From positions 62,001 to 126,000 of the forward strand of contig NZ_CP036533.1 in NCBI RefSeq assembly GCF_024585265.1: a stretch of DNA of 64,000 nucleotides. Reading direction: 5' to 3'. A model generated the notes under the pieces. That model saw only the letters and a program-made list of their open reading frames with translations. It was not told the DNA's origin and did not search any database. Within the stretch, counting starts at the first letter, position 1. Every line of letters starts with the position of its first letter. Origin of the DNA: Bradyrhizobium sp. WBAH42. Its GTDB lineage: Bacteria; Pseudomonadota; Alphaproteobacteria; Rhizobiales; Xanthobacteraceae. The position numbers and the translations under genes are program-made. Of this stretch, positions 33,779-41,811 are shown piece by piece.

Positions 33779-35113
33779 ATGTTTTCCCGCCGAGGATTTT
33801 TGGGCACCGCCGCGCTGGTCGGCGCATCGGCCATTCAAGGCCGCGTCCAGGCCGCTTCGATTCCGGAAGCCGCCAGCATGGACAAGGTGGTGATGCAGCC
33901 GCCGCTGCACCCCACCAGCGGCCCGGATTATCGTCCCGTGGTCACGCTGAACGGCTGGTCGCTGCCGTTCCGCATGAACGGCGACTGGAAGGAATTCCAT
34001 CTCGTCGCCGAGCCGGTGGTGCGCGAGTTCGCGGAAGGGATGAAGGTGAATTTGTGGGGCTACAACGGGCAATCGCCGGGCCCGACCATCGAGGCCGTCG
34101 AGGGCGACAAGCTCCGCATCTTCGTCACCAACCGCTTGCCCGAATACACCACCGTGCACTGGCACGGCATGATCATCCCGAGCGGCATGGACGGCGTCGG
34201 CGGATTGACCCAGCCGCACATCGAGCCCGGCAAGACCTTCGTCTACGAATTCGAGATGAAGAAGAGCGGAACCTTCATGTACCACCCGCACTCCGACGAG
34301 ATGGTGCAGATGGCGATGGGCATGATGGGCATGGTCGTCGTGCACCCGCGCGATCCGAACTTCCGCGCCGTCGACCGCGACTTCGTGTTCGTGATGAGCA
34401 CCTATCGCGTCGACCCCGGCACCTATCTGCCGCACGTCAACGAGATGACGGACTTCAACATGTGGACCTGGAACGCGCGGGTCTTTCCCGGCATCGATCC
34501 GCTGCCGGTCAGGCTCAGCGACAAGGTGCGCGTGCGCATCGGCAATCTCAGCATGACCAACCATCCGATCCATTTGCACGGCCACAGCTTTGCGGTGACC
34601 TGCACCGATGGCGGCTGGATTGCCGAGAGCGCGCAGATCCCGGAGACGACCACCGACGTGCCGGTCGGCGCCATCAGGGTGTTCGACGTGCTCGCCGACA
34701 ATCCCGGCGACTGGGCGTTCCACTGCCACAAGTCGCACCACACCATGAACGCGATGGGACACGACGTGCGCAACCTGATCGGCGTGTCGCGCAAGGACCT
34801 CGCCAAGGCCGTCGGCAAGCTCGCGCCTGACGGCATGGCCATGGGCTCGACCGGCATGGCGATGGGCAACATGGAGATGCCCGCGCCCGACAACACGCTG
34901 CCGATGATGACCGGCACCGGCCAGTTCGGCCCGATCGAGATGGGCGGCATGTTCACGGTGATGAAGATCCGCGAAGACCTCGCGCGCGACGATTACCGCG
35001 ATCCCGGTCCGTACAAGTTCCCGCAAGGCACCGTCGCCTACGAAGTGGCCGCACCCGCCACGGAGCCGGCACGGCACAAACCCGGCAGGGCGCCGATGAA
35101 GCACAAGATGTGA
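33779..35113 (+). CDS. Multicopper oxidase, Tat-exported
   Basis: A 444-residue copper oxidase starting at ATG 33779 with GGAGG nearby. The N-terminus SRRGFLGTAALVGASA is a twin-arginine signal. Copper motifs are TVHWHGM, MYHPHSDEM, HPIHLHGHSF and HCHKSHHTMNAM, which together supply the type 2/3 trinuclear centre and the type 1 site with its axial Met. The C-terminal part is rich in Met (MAMGSTGMAMGNMEMP), which often binds extra Cu(I). The enzyme probably oxidises Cu(I) in the periplasm and protects against copper. It lies between the TolC-like gene and a cupredoxin gene. Confidence 0.94.
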   Translation: MFSRRGFLGTAALVGASAIQGRVQAASIPEAASMDKVVMQPPLHPTSGPDYRPVVTLNGWSLPFRMNGDWKEFHLVAEPVVREFAEGMKVNLWGYNGQSPGPTIEAVEGDKLRIFVTNRLPEYTTVHWHGMIIPSGMDGVGGLTQPHIEPGKTFVYEFEMKKSGTFMYHPHSDEMVQMAMGMMGMVVVHPRDPNFRAVDRDFVFVMSTYRVDPGTYLPHVNEMTDFNMWTWNARVFPGIDPLPVRLSDKVRVRIGNLSMTNHPIHLHGHSFAVTCTDGGWIAESAQIPETTTDVPVGAIRVFDVLADNPGDWAFHCHKSHHTMNAMGHDVRNLIGVSRKDLAKAVGKLAPDGMAMGSTGMAMGNMEMPAPDNTLPMMTGTGQFGPIEMGGMFTVMKIREDLARDDYRDPGPYKFPQGTVAYEVAAPATEPARHKPGRAPMKHKM

Positions 35114-35145
35114 GCGTTTCGATGAACCACCAACTGGAGACTACG

Positions 35146-35601
35146 ATGAAGATCACGATCAAGCTCGCCCTCGCGCTGGCTGCACTTTCGACCGCACCGG
35201 CCTTTGCTCACGACAAGCACGGGCACGGAAACTATTCGGCCGGCGAGCCCGGCGATCCCAAGAAGCCCGCACGAACCATCGAGATTCTGCTGAACGAGAT
35301 GGACTACACGCCCGCGAAAATCGAGGTGAAGCGCGGCGAGCAGATCCGCTTCGTGCTGCGCAATGTCGGCAAGGAGGACCATGAATTCCTGCTCGCGACG
35401 ACGAAAGAGAATCTCGCGCATGCAGTCGAGATGAAGAAGCATCCGCACATGGAGCACGACGATCCCAATGCGGTGCGGCTTGCACCAAAAAAGACGACCG
35501 AGATCCTCTGGAAGTTCAGCAAGCCCGGCACGTTCGAATATTCGTGCCTCATTCCCGACCACCGCGAGTACGGCATGGTGGGCCAGGTCACCGTGAAGTA
35601 A
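35146..35601 (+). CDS. Periplasmic cupredoxin domain protein
   Basis: A 151-residue exported protein (signal MKITIKLALALAALSTAPAFA) from ATG 35146. The cupredoxin fold shows LNEMDYTPAKIEVKRGEQIRFVLRNVGKEDHEFLL, with the type 1 His in DHEF, and SKPGTFEYSCLIPDHREYGM, which supplies the Cys, second His and Met ligands. The Lys-rich linker contains another His/Met group (KKHPHMEHDD). It could receive or deliver copper ions or electrons for the multicopper oxidase encoded 32 bases upstream. Confidence 0.92.
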   Translation: MKITIKLALALAALSTAPAFAHDKHGHGNYSAGEPGDPKKPARTIEILLNEMDYTPAKIEVKRGEQIRFVLRNVGKEDHEFLLATTKENLAHAVEMKKHPHMEHDDPNAVRLAPKKTTEILWKFSKPGTFEYSCLIPDHREYGMVGQVTVK

Positions 35602-35618
35602 CGCGAAAGGAGATTCCC

Positions 35619-35921
35619 ATGAACCGCATCATCAATATCACGGCCGCGCTGGCGCTGACCGCCGGCCTTGCGACCGCAACCCTCGCCGCCGAAGGCGCTT
35701 CGATCAGCGGCGAAGTGAAGAAGATCGACGAGGGCGCCGGCAAGATCACGCTCAAGCACGGACCGGCAAAGAGCCTCGGCATGGATGACCCCATGACCAT
35801 GGTCTATCGCGTCAAGGACGCGGCGATGCTCAAGCAGGTGAAGGTCGGCGACAAGGTGACCTTCGAGGCCGAGGAGGCGTCGTCGGGCTACACGGTGACG
35901 AAGATGGAGAAGGCGAAGTAG
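35619..35921 (+). CDS. CusF-like periplasmic copper-binding protein
   Basis: A 100-residue protein with signal peptide MNRIINITAALALTAGLATATLA. The mature part has the small OB-fold pattern of CusF: SGEVKKIDEGAGKITLKHGPAKSLGMDDPMTMVYRVKD, with His, Met and Met as likely Cu(I) ligands (KHG, GM, MTM). It begins after AAAGGAGA, 17 bases past the cupredoxin stop, and closes the copper operon. In the Cus system CusF shuttles Cu(I) to an RND pump; here no pump is adjacent. Confidence 0.9.
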   Translation: MNRIINITAALALTAGLATATLAAEGASISGEVKKIDEGAGKITLKHGPAKSLGMDDPMTMVYRVKDAAMLKQVKVGDKVTFEAEEASSGYTVTKMEKAK

Positions 35922-35929
35922 CTTCCGCT

Positions 35930-36035
35930 GTCATTCCGGGGCGCGCCCCTTGGCGCGAGCCCGGAATCCATTTCACCACCATACCTGCGACCCGATGGAT
36001 TCCGGGCTCGATGCTCCGCATCGCCCCGGAATGAC
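35930..36035. repeat. Dispersed palindromic repeat, type C copy 1
   Basis: Inverted repeat opening TGTCATTCCGGGGCGCG and closing CGCCCCGGAATGACA, with inner arms GAGCCCGGAATCCAT and ATGGATTCCGGGCTC. It lies between the copper operon and flhA. A related copy is at 48922-49069. Confidence 0.85.
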
Positions 36036-36078
36036 ACCCCGAAACACCCCGGTCGTCCACCCCTTCTCCCCCCCTCCG

Positions 36079-36093
36079 TTAACCCTTTGCTAA
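36079..36093 (+). promoter_or_regulatory. Candidate CtrA-binding site upstream of flhA
   Basis: The sequence reads TTAA-ccctttg-CTAA and continues CCAT, one base away from the CtrA consensus TTAA-N7-TTAA. It lies 69 bases before the GTG start of flhA. CtrA commonly controls class II flagellar genes in alphaproteobacteria, and ctrA itself is in this window. Confidence 0.55.
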
Positions 36094-36161
36094 CCATACA
36101 CCGGGCAAAAATTGCCGGGTGAAGTCGAGTGTCGTCGGCCGCGTAGAACGGGAGGAACCCC

Positions 36162-38405
36162 GTGGACGCCAGTGCGGTGCCTCACTTTCGGAACGGCGGC
36201 CCATCGGCCGCCGCGCAGACGTTTGGGGCGCGCGGACGGCAGTCGCGCGGGGAGGCAGCTACCATGGTCGACGTCACCGCGGGACAGGGCGTAGGCAACG
36301 CCAAGCCCGGCATCCCCTCCCTCAACGACATCGTCACCGTCCTCAAGCGCGGCGACATCGCGCTGGCGCTCGGCATCCTCACCATCCTGGTGGTGCTGAT
36401 CCTGCCCCTGCCCGCGATCGTGCTCGACCTGTTCCTGGCGATCTCGATCACGCTCTCGATCCTGATCCTGATGACGTCGCTGTTCATCCAGGCGCCGCTC
36501 GAATTCTCCGCCTTCCCGACCATCCTCCTGATCTCGACCATGCTGCGCCTGTCGCTCAACATGGCCTCGACCCGCCTGATCCTGTCGCACGGGCACGAGG
36601 GCACGGCTGCGGCCGGTCACGTCATCGAGGCCTTCGGCAACTTCGTGATGGGCGGCAATTTCGTCATCGGCATCATCGTCTTCGCCATCCTGATCATCGT
36701 CAACTTCGTCGTCATCACCAAGGGTTCGGGCCGCATCGCCGAAGTTGCCGCGCGCTTCCACCTCGACGCCATGCCCGGCAAGCAGATGGCGATCGACGCC
36801 GACCTCTCCGCCGGCCTGATCGACGAGAAGGTCGCCAAGGAACGGCGCAAGGAGCTGGAGGACGAGAGCGGCTTCTTCGGCGCCATGGACGGTGCCTCCA
36901 AGTTCGTCCGCGGCGACGCCATCGCCGGCCTCCTGATCGTCTTCATCAACGTCGTCGGCGGCATGATCATCGGCGTCGCGCAGCAGGGCATGTCGTTCGC
37001 CGACGCCGGCCGCACCTACACGCTGCTGACCGTCGGCGACGGCCTCGTCACCCAGGTGCCGGCGCTGATCGTCTCCACCGCGGCCGGCCTGCTCGTCTCC
37101 AAGGCCGGCGTCTCCGGCGCTGCCGACAAGGCGCTGATGAAGCAGTTCTCCGGCTATCCGCAGGCGCTGGCGATGTCCTCGGCGGTGATGCTGGTGCTGG
37201 CGGCGCTGCCGGGCATTCCGACCATTCCCTTCCTCGCGCTCGGCGCCGGCGCCGGCGCGCTAGCCTGGCACGCCCGCAACCACAAGAAGACCGCCATCAA
37301 GGCCGAGCAGGCCGCCATGGCCGCACCCGCTCCGGGAACGCCGGGCGCGCCGGGCGCTGCCGCGGCGGAAGAGCCGATCTCCGCCGCGCTCAAGATCGAC
37401 GACCTCAAGATCGAGCTCGGCTATGCGCTGCTGCCGCTGGTCAACGGGCCCGACGGCACCGACCGCCTCACCGAGCAGATCAAGGCGCTGCGCCGCTCGC
37501 TCGCGATCGAGATGGGCTTCGTGATGCCGGCGGTGCGCATCCTCGACAACGTCCAGCTCGAGGCCAACACCTACATCATCAAGATCAAGGAGGTCGACGC
37601 CGGCACCGGCAAGATCTGGCCGAACCAGTTCATGGTCATGGACCCCGGCGGCAGCCAGGTGCAGGTGCCCGGCATCCACACCACCGAGCCGACCTTCGGC
37701 CTGCCCGCGACCTGGGTCGATGCCAGCCTCAAGGAAGAGGCCTCGCTCAAGGGCTACACCGTCGTCGACGCCGCGACCGTGCTGTCGACCCATCTCACCG
37801 AGCTGCTCAAGGCCAACATGTCGGACCTGTTGTCCTACGGCGAGGTGCAGAAGCTGCTCAAGGAGCTGCCGAAGGAGCAGAGCGAGCTGGTCAAGGACAT
37901 CGTGCCGGGACAGGTCACGGTCTCCGGCATCCAGCGCGTGCTGCAGCTGCTGCTCGCCGAGCGCATCTCGATCCGCGATCTCTCCACCATCCTAGAAGGC
38001 ATCGCCGATTCGCTCGCCTTCTCGCGTAACCCCGCCACCATGGTCGAGCACGTCCGCGCGCGGCTGGCACGGCAGATCTGTGCGCAGAACACCTCCTACG
38101 CCGGCTATCTGCCGCTGATCGCGCTCTCGGCGAAATGGGAGCAGGCCTTCGCCGAATCCATCATCGGCCAGGGCGAGGAGCGCAGCCTTGCGATGCAGCC
38201 GTCGAAGCTGTCGGAATTCATGACCGCCGTGCGCGAGGCCTTCGAGCGCGCCGCCCGCGAGGGCGAGGCGCCCGTGCTGGTCACCTCCGCGTCCATCCGG
38301 CCCTTCGTGCGGTCCCTGGTGGAACGGTTCCGGGCCCAGACCACCGTGCTGTCGCAGGCCGAAATCCACCCCAGGGCGAGGCTGAAAACGGTCGGAAGCA
38401 TCTGA
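36162..38405 (+). CDS. flhA: Flagellar biosynthesis protein FlhA
   Basis: A 747-residue inner-membrane component of the flagellar type III export gate. About eight membrane segments fill the N-terminal half (for example ALALGILTILVVLILPLPAIVLDLFLAISI), with the family FHIPEP-region equivalent VAARFHLDAMPGKQMAIDADLSAGLID, then the cytoplasmic domain that binds late substrates and chaperones. The GTG at 36162 has GGAGG six bases upstream; ATG 36264 (MVDVTAGQG) also has GGGAGG and would give 713 residues, which may be the true start. fliI and fliJ, its export partners, lie at 44313-45638 and 43772-44191. A CtrA-like box precedes the gene. Confidence 0.95.
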   Translation: MDASAVPHFRNGGPSAAAQTFGARGRQSRGEAATMVDVTAGQGVGNAKPGIPSLNDIVTVLKRGDIALALGILTILVVLILPLPAIVLDLFLAISITLSILILMTSLFIQAPLEFSAFPTILLISTMLRLSLNMASTRLILSHGHEGTAAAGHVIEAFGNFVMGGNFVIGIIVFAILIIVNFVVITKGSGRIAEVAARFHLDAMPGKQMAIDADLSAGLIDEKVAKERRKELEDESGFFGAMDGASKFVRGDAIAGLLIVFINVVGGMIIGVAQQGMSFADAGRTYTLLTVGDGLVTQVPALIVSTAAGLLVSKAGVSGAADKALMKQFSGYPQALAMSSAVMLVLAALPGIPTIPFLALGAGAGALAWHARNHKKTAIKAEQAAMAAPAPGTPGAPGAAAAEEPISAALKIDDLKIELGYALLPLVNGPDGTDRLTEQIKALRRSLAIEMGFVMPAVRILDNVQLEANTYIIKIKEVDAGTGKIWPNQFMVMDPGGSQVQVPGIHTTEPTFGLPATWVDASLKEEASLKGYTVVDAATVLSTHLTELLKANMSDLLSYGEVQKLLKELPKEQSELVKDIVPGQVTVSGIQRVLQLLLAERISIRDLSTILEGIADSLAFSRNPATMVEHVRARLARQICAQNTSYAGYLPLIALSAKWEQAFAESIIGQGEERSLAMQPSKLSEFMTAVREAFERAAREGEAPVLVTSASIRPFVRSLVERFRAQTTVLSQAEIHPRARLKTVGSI

Positions 38406-38699
38406 TTTGCCTTAAGAAGCCGTGTGTTTTTCAGTCACAGGCAAATGGTTTTTGAGTTCCTGGCGCTTTGTCGACCAAGCGCCCAAAAGTCGGGCCACAG
38501 GCACATTACAGCTTTGAAATAATTGTATAAAACGACGATCGAAGGTCGCTTTTGATCGCGATCTTTCACGTCCTATCACGCTCTTGTGATGGCCTCTTGG
38601 GAACGAATCCACCCAATACTAGGTTGTTGGGCACCGGAAGTATGAACCTGCCTGAAGCGGCCGGCGACTACTTCGGGTAGATGGCGGCAGGAGGCTTCC
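38406..38699. other. Intergenic region and leader of the small membrane protein gene
   Basis: No gene seen. The first 45 bases contain TTTGCC and GGCAAA about 34 bases apart, a weak hairpin just after flhA. The middle is AT-richer (TTGAAATAATTGTATAAAAC near 38513) and could hold the promoter of the downstream gene. Confidence 0.4.
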
Positions 38700-38900
38700 A
38701 TGAACCACTCGATCTACAGCGCAGATCGCGCGACCCATTTGAAAGTCGTGGTCGTCGCCCTCGTCGCAGGGATCGCGTTGGCAGGCCTCGGCATCACGGC
38801 ACGCTCGGGTTCGGATGAAGGCCTGACCCAGACCGCCCGCGTCATCAAGGCCGGCAAGCCGGTCGTTGTCACCAGCTCGAACGCATCCCTCGTTCGCTAA
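38700..38900 (+). CDS. Small single-pass membrane or exported protein, function unknown
   Basis: A 66-residue frame from ATG 38700 with GGAGG seven bases upstream. It has a polar start (MNHSIYSADRATH), one hydrophobic segment LKVVVVALVAGIALAGLGITA and a short polar tail with TARVIKAGKPVVVTSSNASLVR. Codon use is normal for the chromosome, and a strong terminator follows at 39003, so it seems to be an independent short transcript. No function can be given. Confidence 0.7.
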   Translation: MNHSIYSADRATHLKVVVVALVAGIALAGLGITARSGSDEGLTQTARVIKAGKPVVVTSSNASLVR

Positions 38901-39002
38901 GGAGATCTGACGAGTTTTGTGAATTCACGCGGCTCTTTACCAGCCCCCCAAAGTCGCCACGTGGATATGTAGACGACCCCAACCCCAAGTCGACTACAGA
39001 AA

Positions 39003-39030
39003 GCGCCCGCCCCCCACGGGCGCTTTCCCA
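39003..39030 (+). terminator. Strong hairpin terminator after the small membrane protein gene
   Basis: GAAAGCGCCCG and CGGGCGCTTTC form a perfect stem around a short C-rich loop, about 100 bases after the stop codon. It isolates the small gene from the convergent flavoprotein gene. Confidence 0.75.
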
Positions 39031-39073
39031 TGTCTGGGGTACCTCGTCATTGCGAGCGCACGCGCGTCAAACT

Positions 39074-39153
39074 CGTCATTGCGAGCGCAGCGAAGCAATC
39101 CAGACTGCCTCCGCGGAAAGATTCTGGATTGCTTCGCTGCGCTCGCAATGACG
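39074..39153. repeat. Dispersed palindromic repeat, type A copy 2 (with partial duplicate)
   Basis: Starts CGTCATTGCGAGCGCAGCGA and ends with the matching reverse complement CGCTGCGCTCGCAATGACG; inner arms GCAATCCAGA and TCTGGATTGC. A truncated extra half-copy (CGTCATTGCGAGCGCA) lies just upstream at 39045-39060, giving a direct repeat of the left arm about 30 bases apart. Confidence 0.88.
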
Positions 39154-39182
39154 GAGCAAGCGGCAGGGCCCTGCCTGTCAAA

Positions 39183-40403
39183 CTACCTCCCCCCATAAGT
39201 CGGCGGCGGCGCCTGCACGGTCGGCGCGGCCGCGGCGAACAGCTCGTCCTTGCGGCCGGTCAGCGGCGGATAGATGCGCTTGCGGTTGATGGTCTCTTTG
39301 GTCGCCTTTGCCGCGGCGCCGGTGGCGCGGACCTCGCGATTCCACCCTTCCGTATAGAGCGCACCCCAGCCGCCGAGGTCGAGCACGGTGACGTACCAAT
39401 CGATCCGCAGCGGCAGCATGGGCAGGCCGACGAGATCGGCGACGACGTTGTGGCCGGCGAAGCGGCCCATGGGACGGGCGAACTGACAGGACATCACGGT
39501 CGGATGCAGACCGTCGATCACGCTCGAGGCGACATCGCCGGCCGCGAACACGCCAGGCACATCCGCAACCCGCATGAAGGGATCGACCAGCAGACGCCCG
39601 AGGCGATCGCGCCCGCCCGGAAAGCTCGCCGCCAAAGGACTTGCTCGCATGCCTGCGCACCAGATCACCGTCTGCGCCGGGATGAACTCGCCCGAGCTCA
39701 GATGCACGCCGGCCGCCTCGACCGAGGCGACGCGCACGCCGAGCCGCATCTCGACGTCGAGCGAAGCCAGCGCCGTCTCGATGACGGGACGCGCATGCGC
39801 GCCGATGCTGGCACCGACGCTCGGATTGGAATCGACCAGGATGATGCGGCGGCTGCCGGTGATGCCCGCATGCGCGAGCCGCGCCGGCATTTCGGCCGCG
39901 ACCTCGATGCCGGTGAAGCCGGCGCCGACCACAACCACCGTTGAACGGCCGACAGACGGCGCGCTGCGTCCGAGCGAAACCAGATGATCTTCGAGGCGGA
40001 GCGCCGCGGCATAGCTGTCGACGTCGAAGCCATGCGCGGCAAGGCCGGGAATGTCGGGGCGCATCACCTCGCTGCCGAGCGCCAGCACGAGGCGGTCATA
40101 GGACAGCGTCTCCTCGCCGGCGCTGGTGACGAGCGAGATTTCGCGCCGGGCCGGATCGATGGCTTCGATCTCGCCGAGGCGGTGGCTGACACCGATCGGA
40201 TCGAGCAATTGCGGAAGCGGAAGCGCGACCTCGGCCAGATCGGCCTCGTAATTGCGCACGCGGATGTTGTGATAGGGATTGCGGTCGACGAGATGGATCT
40301 CGATGTCGCGCTCGCTTGCGCCGATCTCCTCGCGCTTGCGCGCAGCGCCGATGGCCGCCCACAAGCCTGCAAACCCGGCGCCGAGCACGACGATACGCGC
40401 CAT
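39183..40403 (-). CDS. NAD(P)/FAD-dependent oxidoreductase, type II NADH dehydrogenase-like
   Basis: A 406-residue flavoprotein of the pyridine-nucleotide disulfide oxidoreductase fold. The first nucleotide site is MARIVVLGAGFAGLWAAIGAA (FAD). The second is STVVVVGAGFTGIEVAAEMP (NAD(P)H). The FAD-closing motif is VPGVFAAGDVASSVIDG. The order and spacing match NDH-2 and related quinone or carotenoid-type reductases. It lacks a clear C-terminal membrane anchor. It likely moves electrons from NAD(P)H to quinone or another acceptor. The gene is alone, flanked by type A repeats on both sides. Confidence 0.9.
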   Translation of the reverse strand: MARIVVLGAGFAGLWAAIGAARKREEIGASERDIEIHLVDRNPYHNIRVRNYEADLAEVALPLPQLLDPIGVSHRLGEIEAIDPARREISLVTSAGEETLSYDRLVLALGSEVMRPDIPGLAAHGFDVDSYAAALRLEDHLVSLGRSAPSVGRSTVVVVGAGFTGIEVAAEMPARLAHAGITGSRRIILVDSNPSVGASIGAHARPVIETALASLDVEMRLGVRVASVEAAGVHLSSGEFIPAQTVIWCAGMRASPLAASFPGGRDRLGRLLVDPFMRVADVPGVFAAGDVASSVIDGLHPTVMSCQFARPMGRFAGHNVVADLVGLPMLPLRIDWYVTVLDLGGWGALYTEGWNREVRATGAAAKATKETINRKRIYPPLTGRKDELFAAAAPTVQAPPPTYGGR

Positions 40404-40702
40404 CTCCGCCTACTGCACTTTCCCGAGGATTACCTGCGGCCTGCCCGCAGAGACAGACTAGCTCAACAGCGGGCGGCGACCAAATGCGGCAGCGCCCGCG
40501 CCGCCAACACGAAATCGCGATCTACGCTTCGCGCAACGCGGCCGTGGGATGGGTGGAGCGAAGCGGAGCGCAGCTTGAGGACGACCTGGTGCGACATACA
40601 CCGTCATTGCGAGCGCAGCGAAGCAATCCAGAATCTTTCCGCTGGGGCAGACTGGATTGCTTCGCTGCGCTCGCAATGACGACCTTCCTACAGACCTGCG
40701 AT
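40404..40702. other. Intergenic region with type A repeat
   Basis: No gene is visible. The right half is filled by the type A palindromic repeat at 40602-40681, and the middle contains a GGATGGGTGGAGCGAAGCGG fragment that resembles other dispersed Bradyrhizobium sequences. Confidence 0.5.
40602..40681. repeat. Dispersed palindromic repeat, type A copy 3
   Basis: Nearly the same arms as the copy at 39074: CGTCATTGCGAGCGCAGCGA at the left and its reverse complement at the right, with inner GCAATCCAGA and CTGGATTGC. Only the central loop differs between copies. Confidence 0.88.
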
Positions 40703-41662
40703 CTACGCCTCGCGCAGTTCCGACGGCGTCGCGCCAAAGCGCTTGCGGAAGGCGCGGTTGAAATAGGACAGGTCGGAGAAGCCGGAGGAATGCGCGATGT
40801 CGCTGATCTTGCGCATCCTGGCGCGGGGATCGCCGAGCAGCTTGCGTGCCTGGAGCAGGCGCTGCTCCAGCACGAATTCGGTGAAGGTCGTGCCGGCCTG
40901 CTCGAACAGGCGCTGGGCCTGGCGCGGGCTCAAGCCCGAGCGCGTCGCAACTTCGGCGAGGCAGAGATCGTTGCGGCCGAGCGCGGCCATCACGTCGGCG
41001 CGCATGAGATCGAGGCGGGCCGCCGCCTGCCCGCGGCCGCGGGCGCGGCTTGCGTGCTCGGCATCGGTGCCGAGTAGGAGACCGACGAGATCGACCATGT
41101 GCTGCGCGGTCAGGCGCTGGCCGACCGCATCGAGATGCGGCGCGTGATTGGCGGCGAGCGCGTGGTAGCGGAAGATGGTCTCGGCGACCGCGCCGTCGAT
41201 GAGCACCTGCGAGAGCTTGTCCTCGGCGCGCGGGCTGATGTCGAGCAGCGCACGGCGCGGCATGCGAATGGTGGTGAAGCGGTCTGCCTCGGTGTGGCCG
41301 ACTGTCCCGGTCACGCTCATGTCGACCAGCACCATCTGGGCGGGCGCGAGCTCGACAGTGTGGCCGTTCTGCCCGACGCGGACGAGCCCCGCATGGGCCG
41401 AAATCAGCACGAGATCGTCGCTGCCGTCGGCAAGGTGGCTCTGCGTGCGGGAATATTGCGCCGAGGCGCCTTCGGCAATGGCGAGCGCGATGTTGTCGAC
41501 GACGCTGATCTGTAGCCGGCAATCGATGCTGTCGCCATGGCTCGGCCCGATATCGAGGCCACACGGACCGACGGCCCGCTCGCGCCAATGTTCGAAGGCC
41601 GCACCGTGCGGCAGGCCGGTATATTGGTGAACGAAGATGCCCGGCGTTCTCGCTGCATCCAT
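40703..41662 (-). CDS. AraC family transcriptional regulator
   Basis: A 319-residue regulator starting at ATG 41662 (MDAARTPG). The N-terminal 200 residues form a ligand domain (HWRERAVGPCGLDIGPSHGD, VRVGQNGHTVELAPAQMVLVDMS), similar to the AraC_binding_2 group. The C-terminal 100 residues hold the double helix-turn-helix (LCLAEVATRSGLSPRQAQRLFEQAGTTFTEF and KISDIAHSSGFSDLSYFNRAFRKRFGATP). No target operon is adjacent, and the inducer is unknown. Confidence 0.9.
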   Translation of the reverse strand: MDAARTPGIFVHQYTGLPHGAAFEHWRERAVGPCGLDIGPSHGDSIDCRLQISVVDNIALAIAEGASAQYSRTQSHLADGSDDLVLISAHAGLVRVGQNGHTVELAPAQMVLVDMSVTGTVGHTEADRFTTIRMPRRALLDISPRAEDKLSQVLIDGAVAETIFRYHALAANHAPHLDAVGQRLTAQHMVDLVGLLLGTDAEHASRARGRGQAAARLDLMRADVMAALGRNDLCLAEVATRSGLSPRQAQRLFEQAGTTFTEFVLEQRLLQARKLLGDPRARMRKISDIAHSSGFSDLSYFNRAFRKRFGATPSELREA

Positions 41663-41811
41663 CTGATTTCTCGCCCTTTCCGGCATCACCGCGTGCAAAT
41701 TCCGGGAATTTGACGCCGCGGACCGAGCGGAGGTTCAAATCAGGGGCGGATTCAGGGGCATTTGTCGGGATGCGACGGTGGGACGGACCGTAGCGACAGT
41801 CGCCACGGCCC

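Noticed and set aside
36119..38029. A 636-residue frame overlapping flhA
   Set aside because: Composition is Arg/His/Ala-rich shadow of a GC-rich gene; flhA in the other frame has full family motifs.
40458..41738. A 426-residue frame overlapping the AraC gene
   Set aside because: It has no recognisable domain, is Arg/Ala/Pro-rich and runs through the type A repeat.
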